A stretch of 64,000 bases of DNA, taken from Hemileia vastatrix (taxonomy: Eukaryota; Basidiomycota; Pucciniomycetes; Pucciniales; Zaghouaniaceae). Shown here in pieces: positions 12,782-24,364 of this stretch. A program made the position numbers and the translations under genes. A model generated the notes under the pieces. The model searched no databases and was not told the DNA's origin. It worked only from the letters and a program-made list of their open reading frames with translations. Location of the stretch: NCBI GenBank assembly GCA_030280995.1, contig JASXTE010000008.1, positions 18,654,133-18,718,132 of the forward strand, read 5' to 3'. Numbering within the stretch: position 1 is the stretch's first letter; each line of letters begins with the position of its first letter.

Positions 12782-15007
12782 TCATGAAAAATTTTCTTCT
12801 ATTGTTGATGAGATTAAGTATCTGTATACATTCAAATTTTTTTTTTACCAATTCTGCAAACTAAATAAATTGCTTGTTTCTCCATAAGAGGATTCCAATA
12901 GGTCTCCTGAAAAAAAAGATAATCAGAAGCAGTTGAGAACATTTGAAAAAATTTAAATTTAACATCAAGAAAACATGGGATGCCATTGTCAAACTCAACC
13001 CCTCTCTCCCTGCCTTCAAAGAAGCTTAAAGTTCACCAGAATCAATCAAAGAAAATGATAAAAGGATAGCCTCCCATGTGTTGTCACTTAATAAGCCATC
13101 AAGTTGAAAATTCTGGATTTTTTTCAGAGAGGGAAAATTAAATCTTGTTGAGTATTAAAATTGGTAAATAATAAATATTTTTAATAAGAATCTTGACAAA
13201 AAATACAAGTTTCAATTTAAAATTTCAGCTTATAATTTCATTCAGAGAATATGACACATTTCATATCACTATCTCTGTACCTTACTTCAACTAGAAAATT
13301 CATCAAATGGACAAATTTGAGACTATATTTCCAATCCATCTCCTCCACATTTAAAGTCTCAGAATTGTGTGGAAGATGAGAATGATCAAAAAATTTTCAA
13401 AGTCCAGATAGACTGACAAATGATGAAAAATATCCTGAGGATGAAAAATTATCATCTGCAAAGTTGTATTCATTGAGAGCCTTACTATGCTGTGAAGATT
13501 AACTTTCAGAAATTCTTCCTTGAAATTTCAGAATAAATTTATAATGATGAGCTAACTTTATTTTTAATTCTGCATCAGAATACAAGGATAATAATTGCTT
13601 TGTGTTTCAGATAAGTAGATCACCCAAAACATTTTGAATGATTTCCTTGGCTTTTGAATAACAGCCTAACTTTTCACGGATTTGAATAAATACACTCCAC
13701 ACATCAATTGATGATAGAGGCTCAAGATAAAAAAATTAAAAAATAGGAAAAAAATCCTGTATATGGTTCTGGATTAGTGCTCCAGTGATACAAACGTGGC
13801 AAGATGTTTTCAAACCAAGAACAGATGTTGAACATTTTTTGAGGGCTCTCTAATATGAATAAAAAAGGATATTAATTTTGAATAAATGCAAAAAAATTAG
13901 AATTTTCACTTACTGGGCTTCATCTAAAACCACACAAAATCATTGAACATCAAAAATACCATTCTTCTCATTTCTAATCCTCATATCATTAATCACAATA
14001 TGATGAGTTATGAGAAAAATATTAGCCTCCTTCCAACTAGAAAAGTTTTTGCCTAAAATTATTCAATTGATCTTGATAACTGCAGTACTGGGGTTTGGAT
14101 AGAAATTTTGTAAGATTTTTTTGTTCCATTGTGACAATAGACTAGGTGGAGCAATAATCAATGTTTCCATGAGGTGTGAAAGCTCATATTGAGAGTCATG
14201 ATCCGTTAAAAATTCAAGGGCTTGATCAAACGTTTTGAAATTAAAGGCAATAGTAGAAAAAGTTTTTCCCAATCCCATATCATCAGAGAGAAGGATAAAT
14301 TTGGTGGGAGGTTGAAGAGTTGTTTTACTTGTGAGGTTGTTTGTGCAGATGCCATCATCATAATTCCTCCAGAGAAATGTTTCAATCCTGGCTTCCAGAA
14401 AGACAATATAAGATAGTGCTTGTTGTTGATGAGGAAGAAGCACTATTTTTAAATTTTTAGAAATAACTGGAGAAACACAATGATTAAATTTAATTGAAGG
14501 TAAATCTTTAATATATATGAGTGAGTCCTCATGTTTAGATAAGAGATATTAAACAGAACATCCCAAGTGAAGAGTAGGATTGTATGTTGTTGGCTCAATA
14601 ATGGAGTCATTGATAGGAAAAAGTATAGAATGAAGATAAATAAGGCTCTTTGTAGAAGAAAACAATAATATATTAATAGAAACAGTAGTATCTGATCTCT
14701 GGTTAGGAATAATAAGAGATTCAACCAAGAGATCATGTGATTTCTGGCCAGGTTCCCATCCATTAACTAGAGCTTTAATTGTTAATGAACCTGGATCTCC
14801 TAAAAGTTTGTATAATACATTAGCATGATGAAGATTCAGATCTCCAACATAGAAGATTGATTTAGGTACCTTTATTCAGACAATATTGGAAGTTCTAGAT
14901 AGGTACAATTAAACATTCTTTTTTACTAATACAGAATAATTTTGAATATTTGAAACATAAGACTCTAAGAGGCCAATACAAAGATATTTTTGAGTGATTA
15001 TATCCAT
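12782..15007 (-). pseudogene. SNF2/Rad5-like DNA translocase, copy 2, heavily decayed
   Basis: A paralogue of copy 1. The ATG at 15007 begins MDIITQKYLCIGLLESYV. The N-terminal block (FYVGDLNLHHANVLYKLLGD) resembles the N-terminal block of copy 1. Motif I is LLSDDMGLGKTFSTIAF (about 14280). IIAPPSLLSQWNKKIL follows. Motif II is VVLDEAQ (about 13925) and is followed by an intron at the same place as in copy 1. Motif III has decayed to CITGALIQN, losing the TP. Motif IV is MKCVIFSE (about 13245), motif V is SLKAGREGLSLTMASHVFLM with Gly changed to Arg, and motif VI is YWNPLMEKQAIYLVCRIG, followed by YRYLISSTIEENF and a stop at 12782. In-frame stops occur at least at seven places, most of them explained by C-to-T changes. 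It cannot be functional. Confidence 0.7.
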
Positions 15008-15630
15008 TGAAAAATAAAATAATAGTCACAAGGGGAAAAATGTGGTAAAATGAAGAGGCCCCATATTTATACAGCTGTAAGGATTTACATTATTGAAGAA
15101 AAAAGGGGAATTATTTGCATTGTTCTGCATATATAATTTAAATGGGAAAAGGTTTAATGAAAATATGAGGTGTCCTTAATTTAAATTAATTGTATAAAGC
15201 ATTTTCAATGAAAGAAAAAGGCTAAAAAAATTAAATTTCAAACATACTGTTATTTTGGAATATATTTAAATATATTAAAATTATTTTGAAATGATGATAT
15301 TAAAAAAAGAAAAAAATTTACTTTAAAAAAATATAAAAGGGGGTTTTAGTTCTGGAAAATATGCACTTATTAAAGTGTGGATTTCTAAAACACACTAGCC
15401 CCAACACTGGTGGATTGAAAAATGGAATAAGTCATTTATTTCACTCAAATCTACACTTTCTCAACCAAAAGTGCTGATTTCACCATAACGTCCCATTTCA
15501 CTTATTTTTCAGCATCATCCCAACATACACAGCACTCCACAGCATAACAAATCATAAATCATTTAAAATTTTATACTGTATAAGGGTCCTGCCCTCCCCA
15601 CTCTCAAATTGTGATAAGCTACATCAAGCA
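15008..15630. other. Gene-free AT-rich stretch
   Basis: No coding signal was seen. This is the upstream region of SNF2 copy 2 on the minus strand and of the small plus-strand fragment at 15.63 kb. No recognisable promoter elements were found. Confidence 0.45.
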
Positions 15631-15855
15631 ATGACTTTCTTAGCTCTTGATCTCCTCTTTGACTCTGATTGTGATTCTGATTCCGATCTTGAAGAAGATT
15701 TTCTTTTTTTATCAAAAATGGCCAGGAAACATTATCTTCTTCCTAGAGAAGTTCATGTACTTCATACACCCAAGTACACCATTCAAACCCTTCTTAACCT
15801 ATCTGTAACCAGATTTAGACAGTGTAGAAAGACTCTTACAGTCACCTTGCTGTAA
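15631..15855 (+). pseudogene. N-terminal fragment, possibly Harbinger-type transposase
   Basis: The ATG at 15631 opens 74 codons. An acidic Asp/Ser/Glu leader (DSDCDSDSDLEEDFLFL) is followed by ARKHYLLPREVHVLHTPKY and LLNLSVTRFRQC. Fungal PIF/Harbinger DDE transposases commonly begin with an acidic stretch, then a basic R-Y-L-P motif, then a phrase ending in RF(R/K)Q; the resemblance is loose. The frame runs into the direct repeat that begins TGTAG at 15823, so the gene appears cut by an insertion there. No continuation was found beyond the repeats. Confidence 0.35.
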
Positions 15856-16324
15856 GCAGAATCCAAGAGAGATGGATAAGCAGAAGATAACCCTGTCCCT
15901 ATAAGTAAAATATGAGTTCAAAATTAACTAAGCTAAAATTTCTACTTGATATTAAATGATTTCTTGACTATTTGAGAGTAACAGTTTTGAGATGAGAATC
16001 AATGTTCTTTATATTTAGGTGAAGTAAACACAACAGTGAAGTTTTACTAGAAAAGTTATTTAACTGAGATATATATATATATATTTATAAAGTTTATAAT
16101 TTTGTAAAAAGTTATTAAATAAAGTCCCTGAGGTTGAGACCTTTAAAAAAATACCCTATAAGTATATGTAAATGTGTTTTGAAATAGTATTTATAAAATA
16201 TTATATAAAAGTGTTATATTTATAAAGGTATTACAATTTTTAAATGTTATGTAAATATATGATATTTGCTGTTGATGATAATTTAGTCTACTTGCTATAT
16301 ATTCAATCTAATTTTGAGTCTACA
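15823..16324. repeat. LTR-like direct repeat, left copy
   Basis: Begins TGTAGAAAGACTCTTACAG and ends CTACA, giving a TGTAG...CTACA terminal inversion. It is repeated in direct orientation from 16719. Shared landmarks are CTTGCTGTAAGCAGAATCC, TAAGTAAAAT and AGTCCCTGAG followed by GAGACCTTT and ATACCCTATA. With about 394 bp between copies, this could be a terminal-repeat retrotransposon in miniature. I see no convincing primer-binding site, polypurine tract or target duplication. Confidence 0.5.
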
Positions 16325-16718
16325 GATTTATATGCATAATTAGGTCAAATGCCATATTTTCCCTTCCTGGAGAATCCCAGAGTTTGTATGGAACTTTTCT
16401 GGACTCAATTAGAACCTGAAAACCAAATCTAGAAAAATTACAGATGATAGAGCTACTTCTCCTTTAAATTCCCAACTAATTTTGATAGTCCCCATAACCC
16501 TATTCATCTAGTTAAAAATCATCAAAGTTAAGTAGTTTATGTAAAATCAAAAATAATCCAAAATAATATATAAAACTATTAAAAATAGAAGAAAAATAGT
16601 AAAAAATTCCCCAGAAATTTCCAAAGGCTCTTGAGACTCCTGAATTTCACTTAAATGCACTTTTAGGCCTAAAAATATATTTCTTGACTGTTGAATATTT
16701 GTTTAAATCTTGACACGT

Positions 16719-17322
16719 TGTAGGTAGACTCTTACAGTTGCCTTGCTGTAAGCAGAATCCAAAGGAGTTGGATAAACCGAATAAAACCTTAACCTTCTAA
16801 GTAAAATAAGGGTTGTTCAAATAACTAAGCTCTCTAGTCTACTTGAATTGATTGAAATATATATATGAAACTCTGATTTATATAAACAATTATTGAGATA
16901 TAGAAAATAGCAGCTGTTGAAAAAGAAATACTGATGACAACAATTAAGGTGTACCAGTGAAAGATCTGAAAAGATAGACTTATATGTTTTTTATAAAGAT
17001 TTTATTTTAAATGAGTTAACAACAAAACAAGTCCCTGAGATGGAGACCTTTCCAATGATACCCTATATGTGATGAAAATATAATTGTTGTATTGTATTTC
17101 AAAAGTGTTATGAAAATTATAAATGTTATAAGGGTATTATAATTTTATTTAATTTTGTTGAGTAATGAAAAATATGAATGTGATTGTTAATTATTTCAAA
17201 AAGACCCTTCTAATTGAAACTAAAAAGACCAAAAACATGTAGAAGACTAAGATTCCCCCCTTTCTATCTGATTCTCCTACTCCAGACCTTTCCAACAATA
17301 CCCTACATGCATAGGATCTACA
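16719..17322. repeat. LTR-like direct repeat, right copy with internal duplication
   Basis: Begins TGTAGGTAGACTCTTACAG and shares the landmarks of the left copy. Its right part holds a second short TGTAG...CTACA unit (about 17238-17322) that repeats the GACCTTTCCAA...ATACCCTA block. The right copy may therefore contain a nested, internally deleted repeat. The outer end is uncertain. Confidence 0.45.
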
Positions 17323-17399
17323 ATAAACAATTGATCTAATAAGCATAATAAATTCTAACCAAATTTTGCCACAATAGCCAGATTCTTCCACAGTCACCA

Positions 17400-17700
17400 G
17401 AATTTAATACAATGTCCAAAATTTGGTACAGTGATCAAACTTTGGCACAGTGACCAAACTTAGGTCCAGTGACCAAACTTTAACCCAGTGACCAGACTTT
17501 CCCATTTTGAGCAAATTTTGCCACAATGAGCTCTTTTTTCCATAATGAGCTAATTTTGCCAGAGTGAGCTAAATTTGCCAAAGTGAGATAATTTTGCCAC
17601 CATGACCAAACTTTGCCACCATGACAGAATTTTTCCAGTACACTTTGCTTTTGCACCAGAAAATCACCAGAGCAAACGGGAGCACACTGGAGCACACCGG
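17400..17700. repeat. Degenerate ~20-bp tandem repeat (TTTGCCACAGTGAC type)
   Basis: About a dozen diverged units alternate TTTGCCA(C/A) with (AGTGACC/ATGAGC)AAA. The minus-strand frame across them reads as a repetitive GKVWS/GKISS-type peptide, which I regard as a by-product of the repeat and not a gene. The last 60 bp change to a GGAGCACA(C/T)GGAG type repeat. Confidence 0.6.
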
Positions 17701-17722
17701 AGAACTGGAGCTCATTGGCCAT

Positions 17723-18680
17723 TCCATCAGCACACCATATCCACCAATAATACTATAAGTCCTTAAATCAAGTAAAACACTAAGAAAACAGTAAAATATG
17801 ATAAAAAACCATCAAGACATAAAAGATAGAGAAGAATATGGGCTATCCAATGATAATAATCACCTTCCAAAATTCCAAATATCCAGCCTTATAATCCAGA
17901 AAATTGCTACTAATCTTCAAAAATAAACCTAAGTGGCATACCCAGATGTGGAATGCCACATCCTCCCTCCAATATGGAATGTCCTCATTCTTATTCAATT
18001 TTTTAATTGATATAAATTAGTTTTCACCTATTTGTTGATAGTCTTTGATAATAATGTGGAAAGAGATCCAAGAAACATTGTTTCTGAAATTTTACTATTG
18101 GTGATTTTCAATCATTGTCCTTTTGCTGGTCTTCTATAAATTTAACTTTTTGTCTTCTTCACTGGCTCTTGATATAAATTATAAAAAATTAATAACAATA
18201 AAAAATAATTTTGTGATGATTCCACTACTGAAAGCAAGGTTTGAATCCCTTCAGACTCCCATATACCAGTCTTCCATCTATGTCACAGCATGAGAGAGTG
18301 GATCTCCCTAATGAGCCAAATACTCTTGTTTCCATTCTCATAGGTCCCCCCACTAAACCAAATTCTATGATTCCAATCTTGCCATAAGGTCCTCCAAGCT
18401 TCACACCAAATAGCCTAACACTGAGGCTCTTAAAAAATCAATAATAATCCAACTACCACCCTGACTTCTAATTCCTTCATTACAATTTCATCCATTGCTA
18501 TTCAGCAACATTTACAAAATACTTTAGCCAGGCTTCCAATATTTAATTTTAAAATTTTAGACCATGTTAAAGCGCCACAAATTTCACCTAATTAATCCAT
18601 TATGCCTTCTTATCATCATTACCTCCTAATTTTTTTTCCTCCTAAAGCTTAACAGCACCTAAATCCAACAATGATTGAAT
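17723..18680. other. Gene-free stretch with an isolated box-B-like site
   Basis: No protein-like frame was seen. At 18238 GGTTTGAATCCC matches the polymerase III box B consensus, but no box A lies at tRNA spacing upstream, so I do not call a tRNA or SINE here. The remainder is unremarkable AT-rich sequence. Confidence 0.45.
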
Positions 18681-18682
18681 AT

Positions 18683-19441
18683 CCAGTTTAAAGTCTTGGT
18701 GGACAGTGATAAATTAAAAGATTGAATTGAGTTGACCAAATAGATTGACATTCCAGTTTTAAGTCTTGGTGGACCAAACATTTAATTGATTTCCAGTTTA
18801 TAGTCCTAGTGGACTAAAGATTGTTTATGTGCATGAATTCTTCCTAATTAAGGCCTAGACTTGACCAAAGATTAAATAATTTGTGTAATCCAGTTTAAAG
18901 TCTTGGTGGACCAAACTTTTGACTGATAGAAAAACCAGTTTAAAGTCATAGTGGACCAAAGAATAATAAAATTGCCAGTTTAAGGTCATGGTGGACCAAA
19001 AATTTACTGAACTACCAGTTTGAGGTCATGGTGGACCAAACTTTTGATCAATACCAACTCCAAATTCTATCCTAAACAATTCTCCAAAAAATATCCATAA
19101 AATCTTGAACATCCTTGAAAATTAGCCAGTTTAAAGTCTTGGAGGACTAAAAGCATATCATGAAATAAAATCATAAACAGCCAGTTTAAAGTCTTAGAGG
19201 ACTAACAGATCCAATGAGGAATCAAATTCTTGAAATAAAATCATAAACAGCCAGTTTAAAGTCTTAGAGGACTAACAGATCCAATGAGGAACCAAATTCT
19301 TGAAATAAAATCATAAAACTATCCAGTTTAAAGTCTTAGTGGACTAACATATCCAATGAGGAACCAAATTCTTGAAATAAAATTGTAAAAACTTAAAGAA
19401 AGTCTTGAATAATAGCCAGTTTAAAATCTTGGAGGACTAAC
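18683..19441. repeat. Interspersed minisatellite, 12 copies of a ~25-bp core
   Basis: The core CCAGTTTAAAGTCTTGGTGG (then ACCAAA or ACTAA) starts at 18683, 18753, 18793, 18890, 18935, 18975, 19015, 19126, 19181, 19251, 19323 and 19416. Spacers of about 15-90 bp differ in the left part. In the right part three consecutive units have become a 70-72 bp higher-order repeat that includes the spacer (ATCCAATGAGGAA and TTGAAATAAAATCATAAA). The array stops 24 bp from the LTR of chromovirus F. Confidence 0.8.
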
Positions 19442-19464
19442 AGATCCCAAAATTTGAATAAAAC

Positions 19465-20641
19465 TGTCAGTGTATCTAGTATATATGTATGATTTAATAG
19501 TATTTATTAATGGTCCTACTACTTATTGATAAATGATTTAGTGATTAAGCCTCAGGAAAAGAGTAATAAAATAGTTATACTCAAATAAAACTCACAATAC
19601 TTGGATTTAAATGTGTGCTAGTGGTGGAAAATAGATGAATAGAATATAGTTATAGCTTATATAATGATAATATCAATTTATAAAGGCTTTATAATATATT
19701 TCTAAAATGATAATAGTTGTGTTTAAATGTTTAATTGAATTGTAGTAAGTAAGTGATGTCCAATAGCCGTCAAAATCCTCCCATACTTATACCAAAATCC
19801 TCTGGAGTGCTCAGACCTTCAATCCAGATGATGTCACTGCTATCCCTGGCAATTAGAGCACTGTGAGGGCCCATCACCTCCCCATGGCATCCACATAAAT
19901 AAGATTCAACACCCAGACCTCCAGTAAGGACCCTCCATCACAATTAATGATAACACAGACCCATACCATAAATAGAAAATCCAGATAAAAGCGGATACCA
20001 TAAAGAAACAGGTAAAATAGCTCATCCAAAGAGTATTTAATGAAACCCAAAGCATATAAAGGAAAAAAATGAAATTTACAAGCCCCTAATAACATCCCCA
20101 AGCATCCATATTAACCCAGAAATGACCTTCCAGCCCATAAATCCGTGAATATCCATCCAAGGAAGCAGATTAAGTTGTCCAAACTGAGTGTATGTGCCTG
20201 AAATAGATGTCTATACTTCTGTAGGTAGTGTGAGTCCACTGAATACGTCCATATGACCTAAAATAAGCAGAAAAACAAAGTTTATAGGCTATTAAGAGGC
20301 TAAAACCCACTTATAGACCTAAATATACATAATATACTGCATATTTCACTGAATATGAGATTTATGTATACATATAAGCTTATGTATGTCAATAATTACT
20401 TAATATCACTTAATATAAGTATATTATGACTCCATTAACACCTTAATAAGTATTATTAGGCTATGGATAGGCTATTGAAACTACTATAATTTATATAATA
20501 GTGTAATAATTATATATATATGTAATATAATCATATATATTATTTTTTTAACCTTATTTTTAAGATATAAGCTTAATGTACTTAAGTTTATCTTATTTTA
20601 AGTATAAGAAATACTCAGTCCTAGGGATATCTAGGCTGACA
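19465..20641 (-). repeat. 3' LTR of chromovirus F
   Basis: Bounded by TGTCAG (19465) and CTGACA (ending 20641), about 1177 bp. It matches the LTR at 26968-28145 and the solo LTR at 36281-37468 over its whole length. Directly inside it, at 20642-20653, plus-strand CTCCCTCACCCA is the complement of a polypurine tract (GGGTGAGGGAG), which confirms that the element reads on the minus strand and this is the 3' LTR. The external 5 bp (AAAAC) do not match the 5 bp outside the other LTR (GAGAT). Confidence 0.85.
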
Positions 20642-20756
20642 CTCCCTCACCCAAAAAAAACAATAAAAAAATGTTAAGACATTTTAATTAAAAGTAAGGA
20701 GTGAATAGAAAAAAAAATTATTAATTTTCTATAATACACATACTGAATAAAAAGTA

Positions 20757-23700
20757 TTATTTTGATTTAAATTTTTTCAAGAGATTTTTAAGATGAAAGA
20801 TTTTATTTTCTGGAATCCACTGGTCATATTCACTTGATTTATTCTTAAATCTTAACAGATACTCAACTCCCTTTTCTTTAGTTAGGTGTCTCTTTTTAAG
20901 TATCTTTTCAATTTCTGCCTTTTCAACTATTTCTTCAGGTTGCTGTTTATGCCTTCATGATCTTCTTGGTAATAGATAAGTATCATTAGAATGTTATGGT
21001 TTTATAAGAGAGATAGGAAATACTGGATGTTTTCTATCATATGGTGCATATAGAATAACCTCAACAGCATGGTTACCAACCATCTTTTTAACTACAACTG
21101 GTCCAATGAATGGATCCTTCAATTTAAATTACCATTTAAATTGAAATGTAGTGTAGAAAAAAGGACTTCATCACCCTCTTTGAACATTTGTTCTTTATGG
21201 GCTTTATCCCATCTTTTCTTCTCATACTCAAACACCTTATTTTTTCATTCTTGAGCATGTTTTCTGCATAATTCTTGCATCTGAAGAGAAGACTTAGTAC
21301 CTGGATGAATATCCAATCTAGGTAATTTATTAAGAGTTTTAGCAGGGTTATCAGGTACATAACCCAACCATAACTCAAATGGCTTTTTACCAGTGACAGA
21401 ATGTACTGTACTATTGTATGTAAATTCTAAACCTGGGATAAGGGTTACCCAATCATGCATGAATTTGTCATTGTCTTTAAAGTTAAGACCAAAAGCACAA
21501 TATCTTCTTATAATATCTTCTAAGGTTTGTATCTTTCTTTCTGCTAGCCCATCAGTTTGTGGATGGTTTGCTGTAGAAAATTTTAATTGACACCCTGAAA
21601 CATCCATAAGTGATGTCCAGAACTCAGAAGTAAATTTAGGATCTCTTTCAGAAACTATTGCTTTGGGGAAACCTGCTATATTTAATATTTGTGTCCACCA
21701 TAAAAAATCTAAGTCCTTTTCAGAAACCACTTTGTGGGTAGGAATAAATTTACACATTTTTGTAAATCTACCTACAATTACCCAGCAGGAGTTATAACTC
21801 TTATGCCCTGCTATTGGCAGACCTGTTACAAAGTCCATGTTAATTATTTCCCATGGAGATTTTGGTTTCTCAATTTGTTGTAATAAAACAGCTCTTTTGC
21901 CTGATAATCTTATAGATTTTTGACAAGAATCACATGTCTCAACATATTTTTGAACATCCTCAGACATGTTTATCCATCAAGCTGTGTTTGTTACTCTGGT
22001 TAATGTTTTATGGTAGTCAAAATGACCTGCTAAGATATTTTCATGACATATACTTAACATTAACTCCTTCATTGAAGGGGAAATTACAATTACATTACTT
22101 AATTTTTTCTTGTAATATATAAAACCATCCTCAATGGAAAATTTTTCTTTTTTTAATTCCTCTTTATACTTATTTGGTAATGTTTTTATTAAAACATTCA
22201 TTGAAGCATTAGAGGGATCATTTAATATTGTAGTGAGTTTACTCAAGTCAGGATTTGAAGCATAAATGTCAATAATTGATTGCATAAATTCATCCTCAAG
22301 ATCTACAATATAAATGCCATAAATTTTAATAATCTCTGACTCAGGAACATAAGAAGGATTATCATCATTATTAGGCAGAGGTACTCTAGATACCAAATCT
22401 ACATTAGAGTGTAAGGTTCCTTCTCTATGTGTAATAGTCATCTGTCCTCTGTATTCTTGTACAGCTAATTGCCATCTAAACATGTGTCTATTAGGAGTTT
22501 TCATGTTTAAGAGTGACTTAACTGCACTACAGTCAGTTATTAACTCAAATTTTTGGTCTAAGGTAATAATGTAGCTTCTCAAGAGCCCATACTACTGCCA
22601 AACATTCAAGTTGAGTAGCACCATATTTCAATTCAATACTTCTTAGAGTGCGTGAAATATAGCAAATTACTACTTCTGATATTTTTTCTTCAATAAGTTG
22701 TTTTTGATGCAAAGCAGCACCCAGACCAATAAAACTTGCATCTGTATATAATACAAAAGGCAATTAGAAATCTGGTAATCCCAAGATAGGAGCTATCATC
22801 AAACATTCTTTCAACTTATCAAAAGCCTGTTATCTTTCATTATTCCAAATGAAAGCTTCTGGTTTCTTTATCAGTGTGGTCAATGGTGCAGCAATTAATT
22901 GGTAGTTTTTTTATATATTGTCTATAATAATCACACATTCCAAGAAAAGATTCTGCATCCTTTACATTTTGAGGAATTCCAATATTATTTATTACAGCCA
23001 CCTTATTTTGATCTACACATATTTGTAAGCCAGATACAATATGACCAAGCACTTTTAAAGATTCAAACCCAAATTTACATTTTTTCAATGCAAGGGTCAT
23101 TTTTATTTCATCCATTTTCTGAAATACCTTATTTAAATGGATTAAGTGCTCATAATATGTCTTAGAGAACATTATGATGTCATCAATGTATACCATTAAC
23201 CATCCCTCAATCATTTCATTATGGAATGTTATATTCATCAACTTCTGAAATACTGATGGAGCATTTTTTGGTCCAAATGGCATCCTGACATATTTATAAA
23301 TTCCCATGTGTGTTGTTATCAAAAAAAAGTTCTGTGAATTCTTTTCAACAGGGATTTGATGGTAACCTTTATTTCCATCTAAGCAACTAATATACTTACC
23401 ACCTTTAAGGGTAGCATGTATAGAGGCAATCCTTGGCAAGGGATAAATATCATCTACTGTAAATGTATTTAATACTCTATAATCACCGCACAGTATTGCT
23501 TTATCTTGTTCATAAGAAATTAGCACTGGTGATATTACACAATATTTTGGCGTAGTTTCAACCTTCTCAAGAATGTTCATTTTCAATAACATCTTAATAT
23601 TATCCTCTATGTCTTTCCTCTTCATTGGTGAAGCAGGGTATGGTTTCTTTTTAAGACTAGCAGGAATATTATCCATATCACAGGTTAAACTAATTTTCAT

Positions 23701-24361
23701 TTCATGATCTTTTACAAGCCCAAGTTCATTTGTACCATGTGCAAAAGCCATCGGAAATGCTTTAATTAAGTCCAATATATCATTTTTCACAGATTCACTT
23801 ATCTGAGTGCCAAATTATGCTTTAAAAATTTCTGATTCCAGAAGTTCCATCTCATTGGATGATAAAACAGTTACTACAGTTAGTATTATCCATTACTACA
23901 AAGTCACAAGTTACTCTAACATAACCATGTTGATGTTTAAAGAAAAAAGCAGCTTTGTATCTACCTATGGGGTTTAGTACTGATCTAAAGCCTCTCCAAT
24001 TTTTACTTTGAAGGGGTTCAAACTTAGACTTATTTTCACTATCAATTTTTTGTAATATATTAGTAGAAACAACAGAACCAGCAGCTCCTGTGTCCAATAC
24101 TATATTAACATTTTCACCAGAAATAATAGCTGGAACCATAATAGGTGTCATTCTAAAGTTATCAGCTTTTATATATTTAATGATTTCAGCATCCTCAAAA
24201 TTCAATAAAGATTCATTTGAGTCCATATTTAATATTGGATTGTCAAAGATGGACAAATCATCTTCCAGCATATAGACTTCATTTTCATCACTATATGAGA
24301 TATTGCTGTCACAATCACTTGATTCTTTACTTTTTTCAGTTTCAGTTTCAGATTCACGTTG
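20757..24361 (-). pseudogene. Chromovirus F pol: protease, RT, RNase H, integrase, chromodomain
   Basis: Ty3/gypsy polyprotein in the order PR-RT-RH-IN. Protease IVLDTGAAGSVVS is at about 24100. RT has SCLDGNKGYHQIPVEK, YKYVRMPFGPKNAPSVFQ and intact VYIDDIIMFS (22840-23790). RNase H has FVLYTDASFIGLGAALH (22545-22763), then EGTLHSNVDLVSR. Integrase has an H2C2 finger (CHEN...GHFDYHKT...CDSC) and DDE landmarks NMDFVTGLP, IVSERDPKFTS and ANHPQTDGLAERK (21245-21967). The C-terminus has HPVFPISLIKP, then a chromodomain-like end (AEIEKILKKR...VEYLLRF...DQWIPENK) with TAA at 20757. Breaks are few: a frameshift after the protease, one at an A-run after the RT, one inside RNase H, and isolated TAA/TGA codons. 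All key catalytic residues seen are kept, so this copy is fairly young. Confidence 0.85.
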
Positions 24362-24364
24362 ATA

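Noticed and set aside
17480..17722. 80-codon minus-strand ORF with GKVWS-type repeats
   Set aside because: It coincides fully with the degenerate 20-bp tandem repeat and is a translation of that repeat.
18230..18260. Box B-like GGTTTGAATCCC, possible tRNA or SINE
   Set aside because: No box A at the right distance, no cloverleaf, no A-tail and no target duplication.
18683..19441. Repeat-spacer array that looks like a CRISPR
   Set aside because: The repeats are diverged, spacing ranges from 40 to 111 bp, parts of the spacers are themselves repeated, no cas genes are present, and all surrounding genes are eukaryotic with introns. It is a minisatellite.
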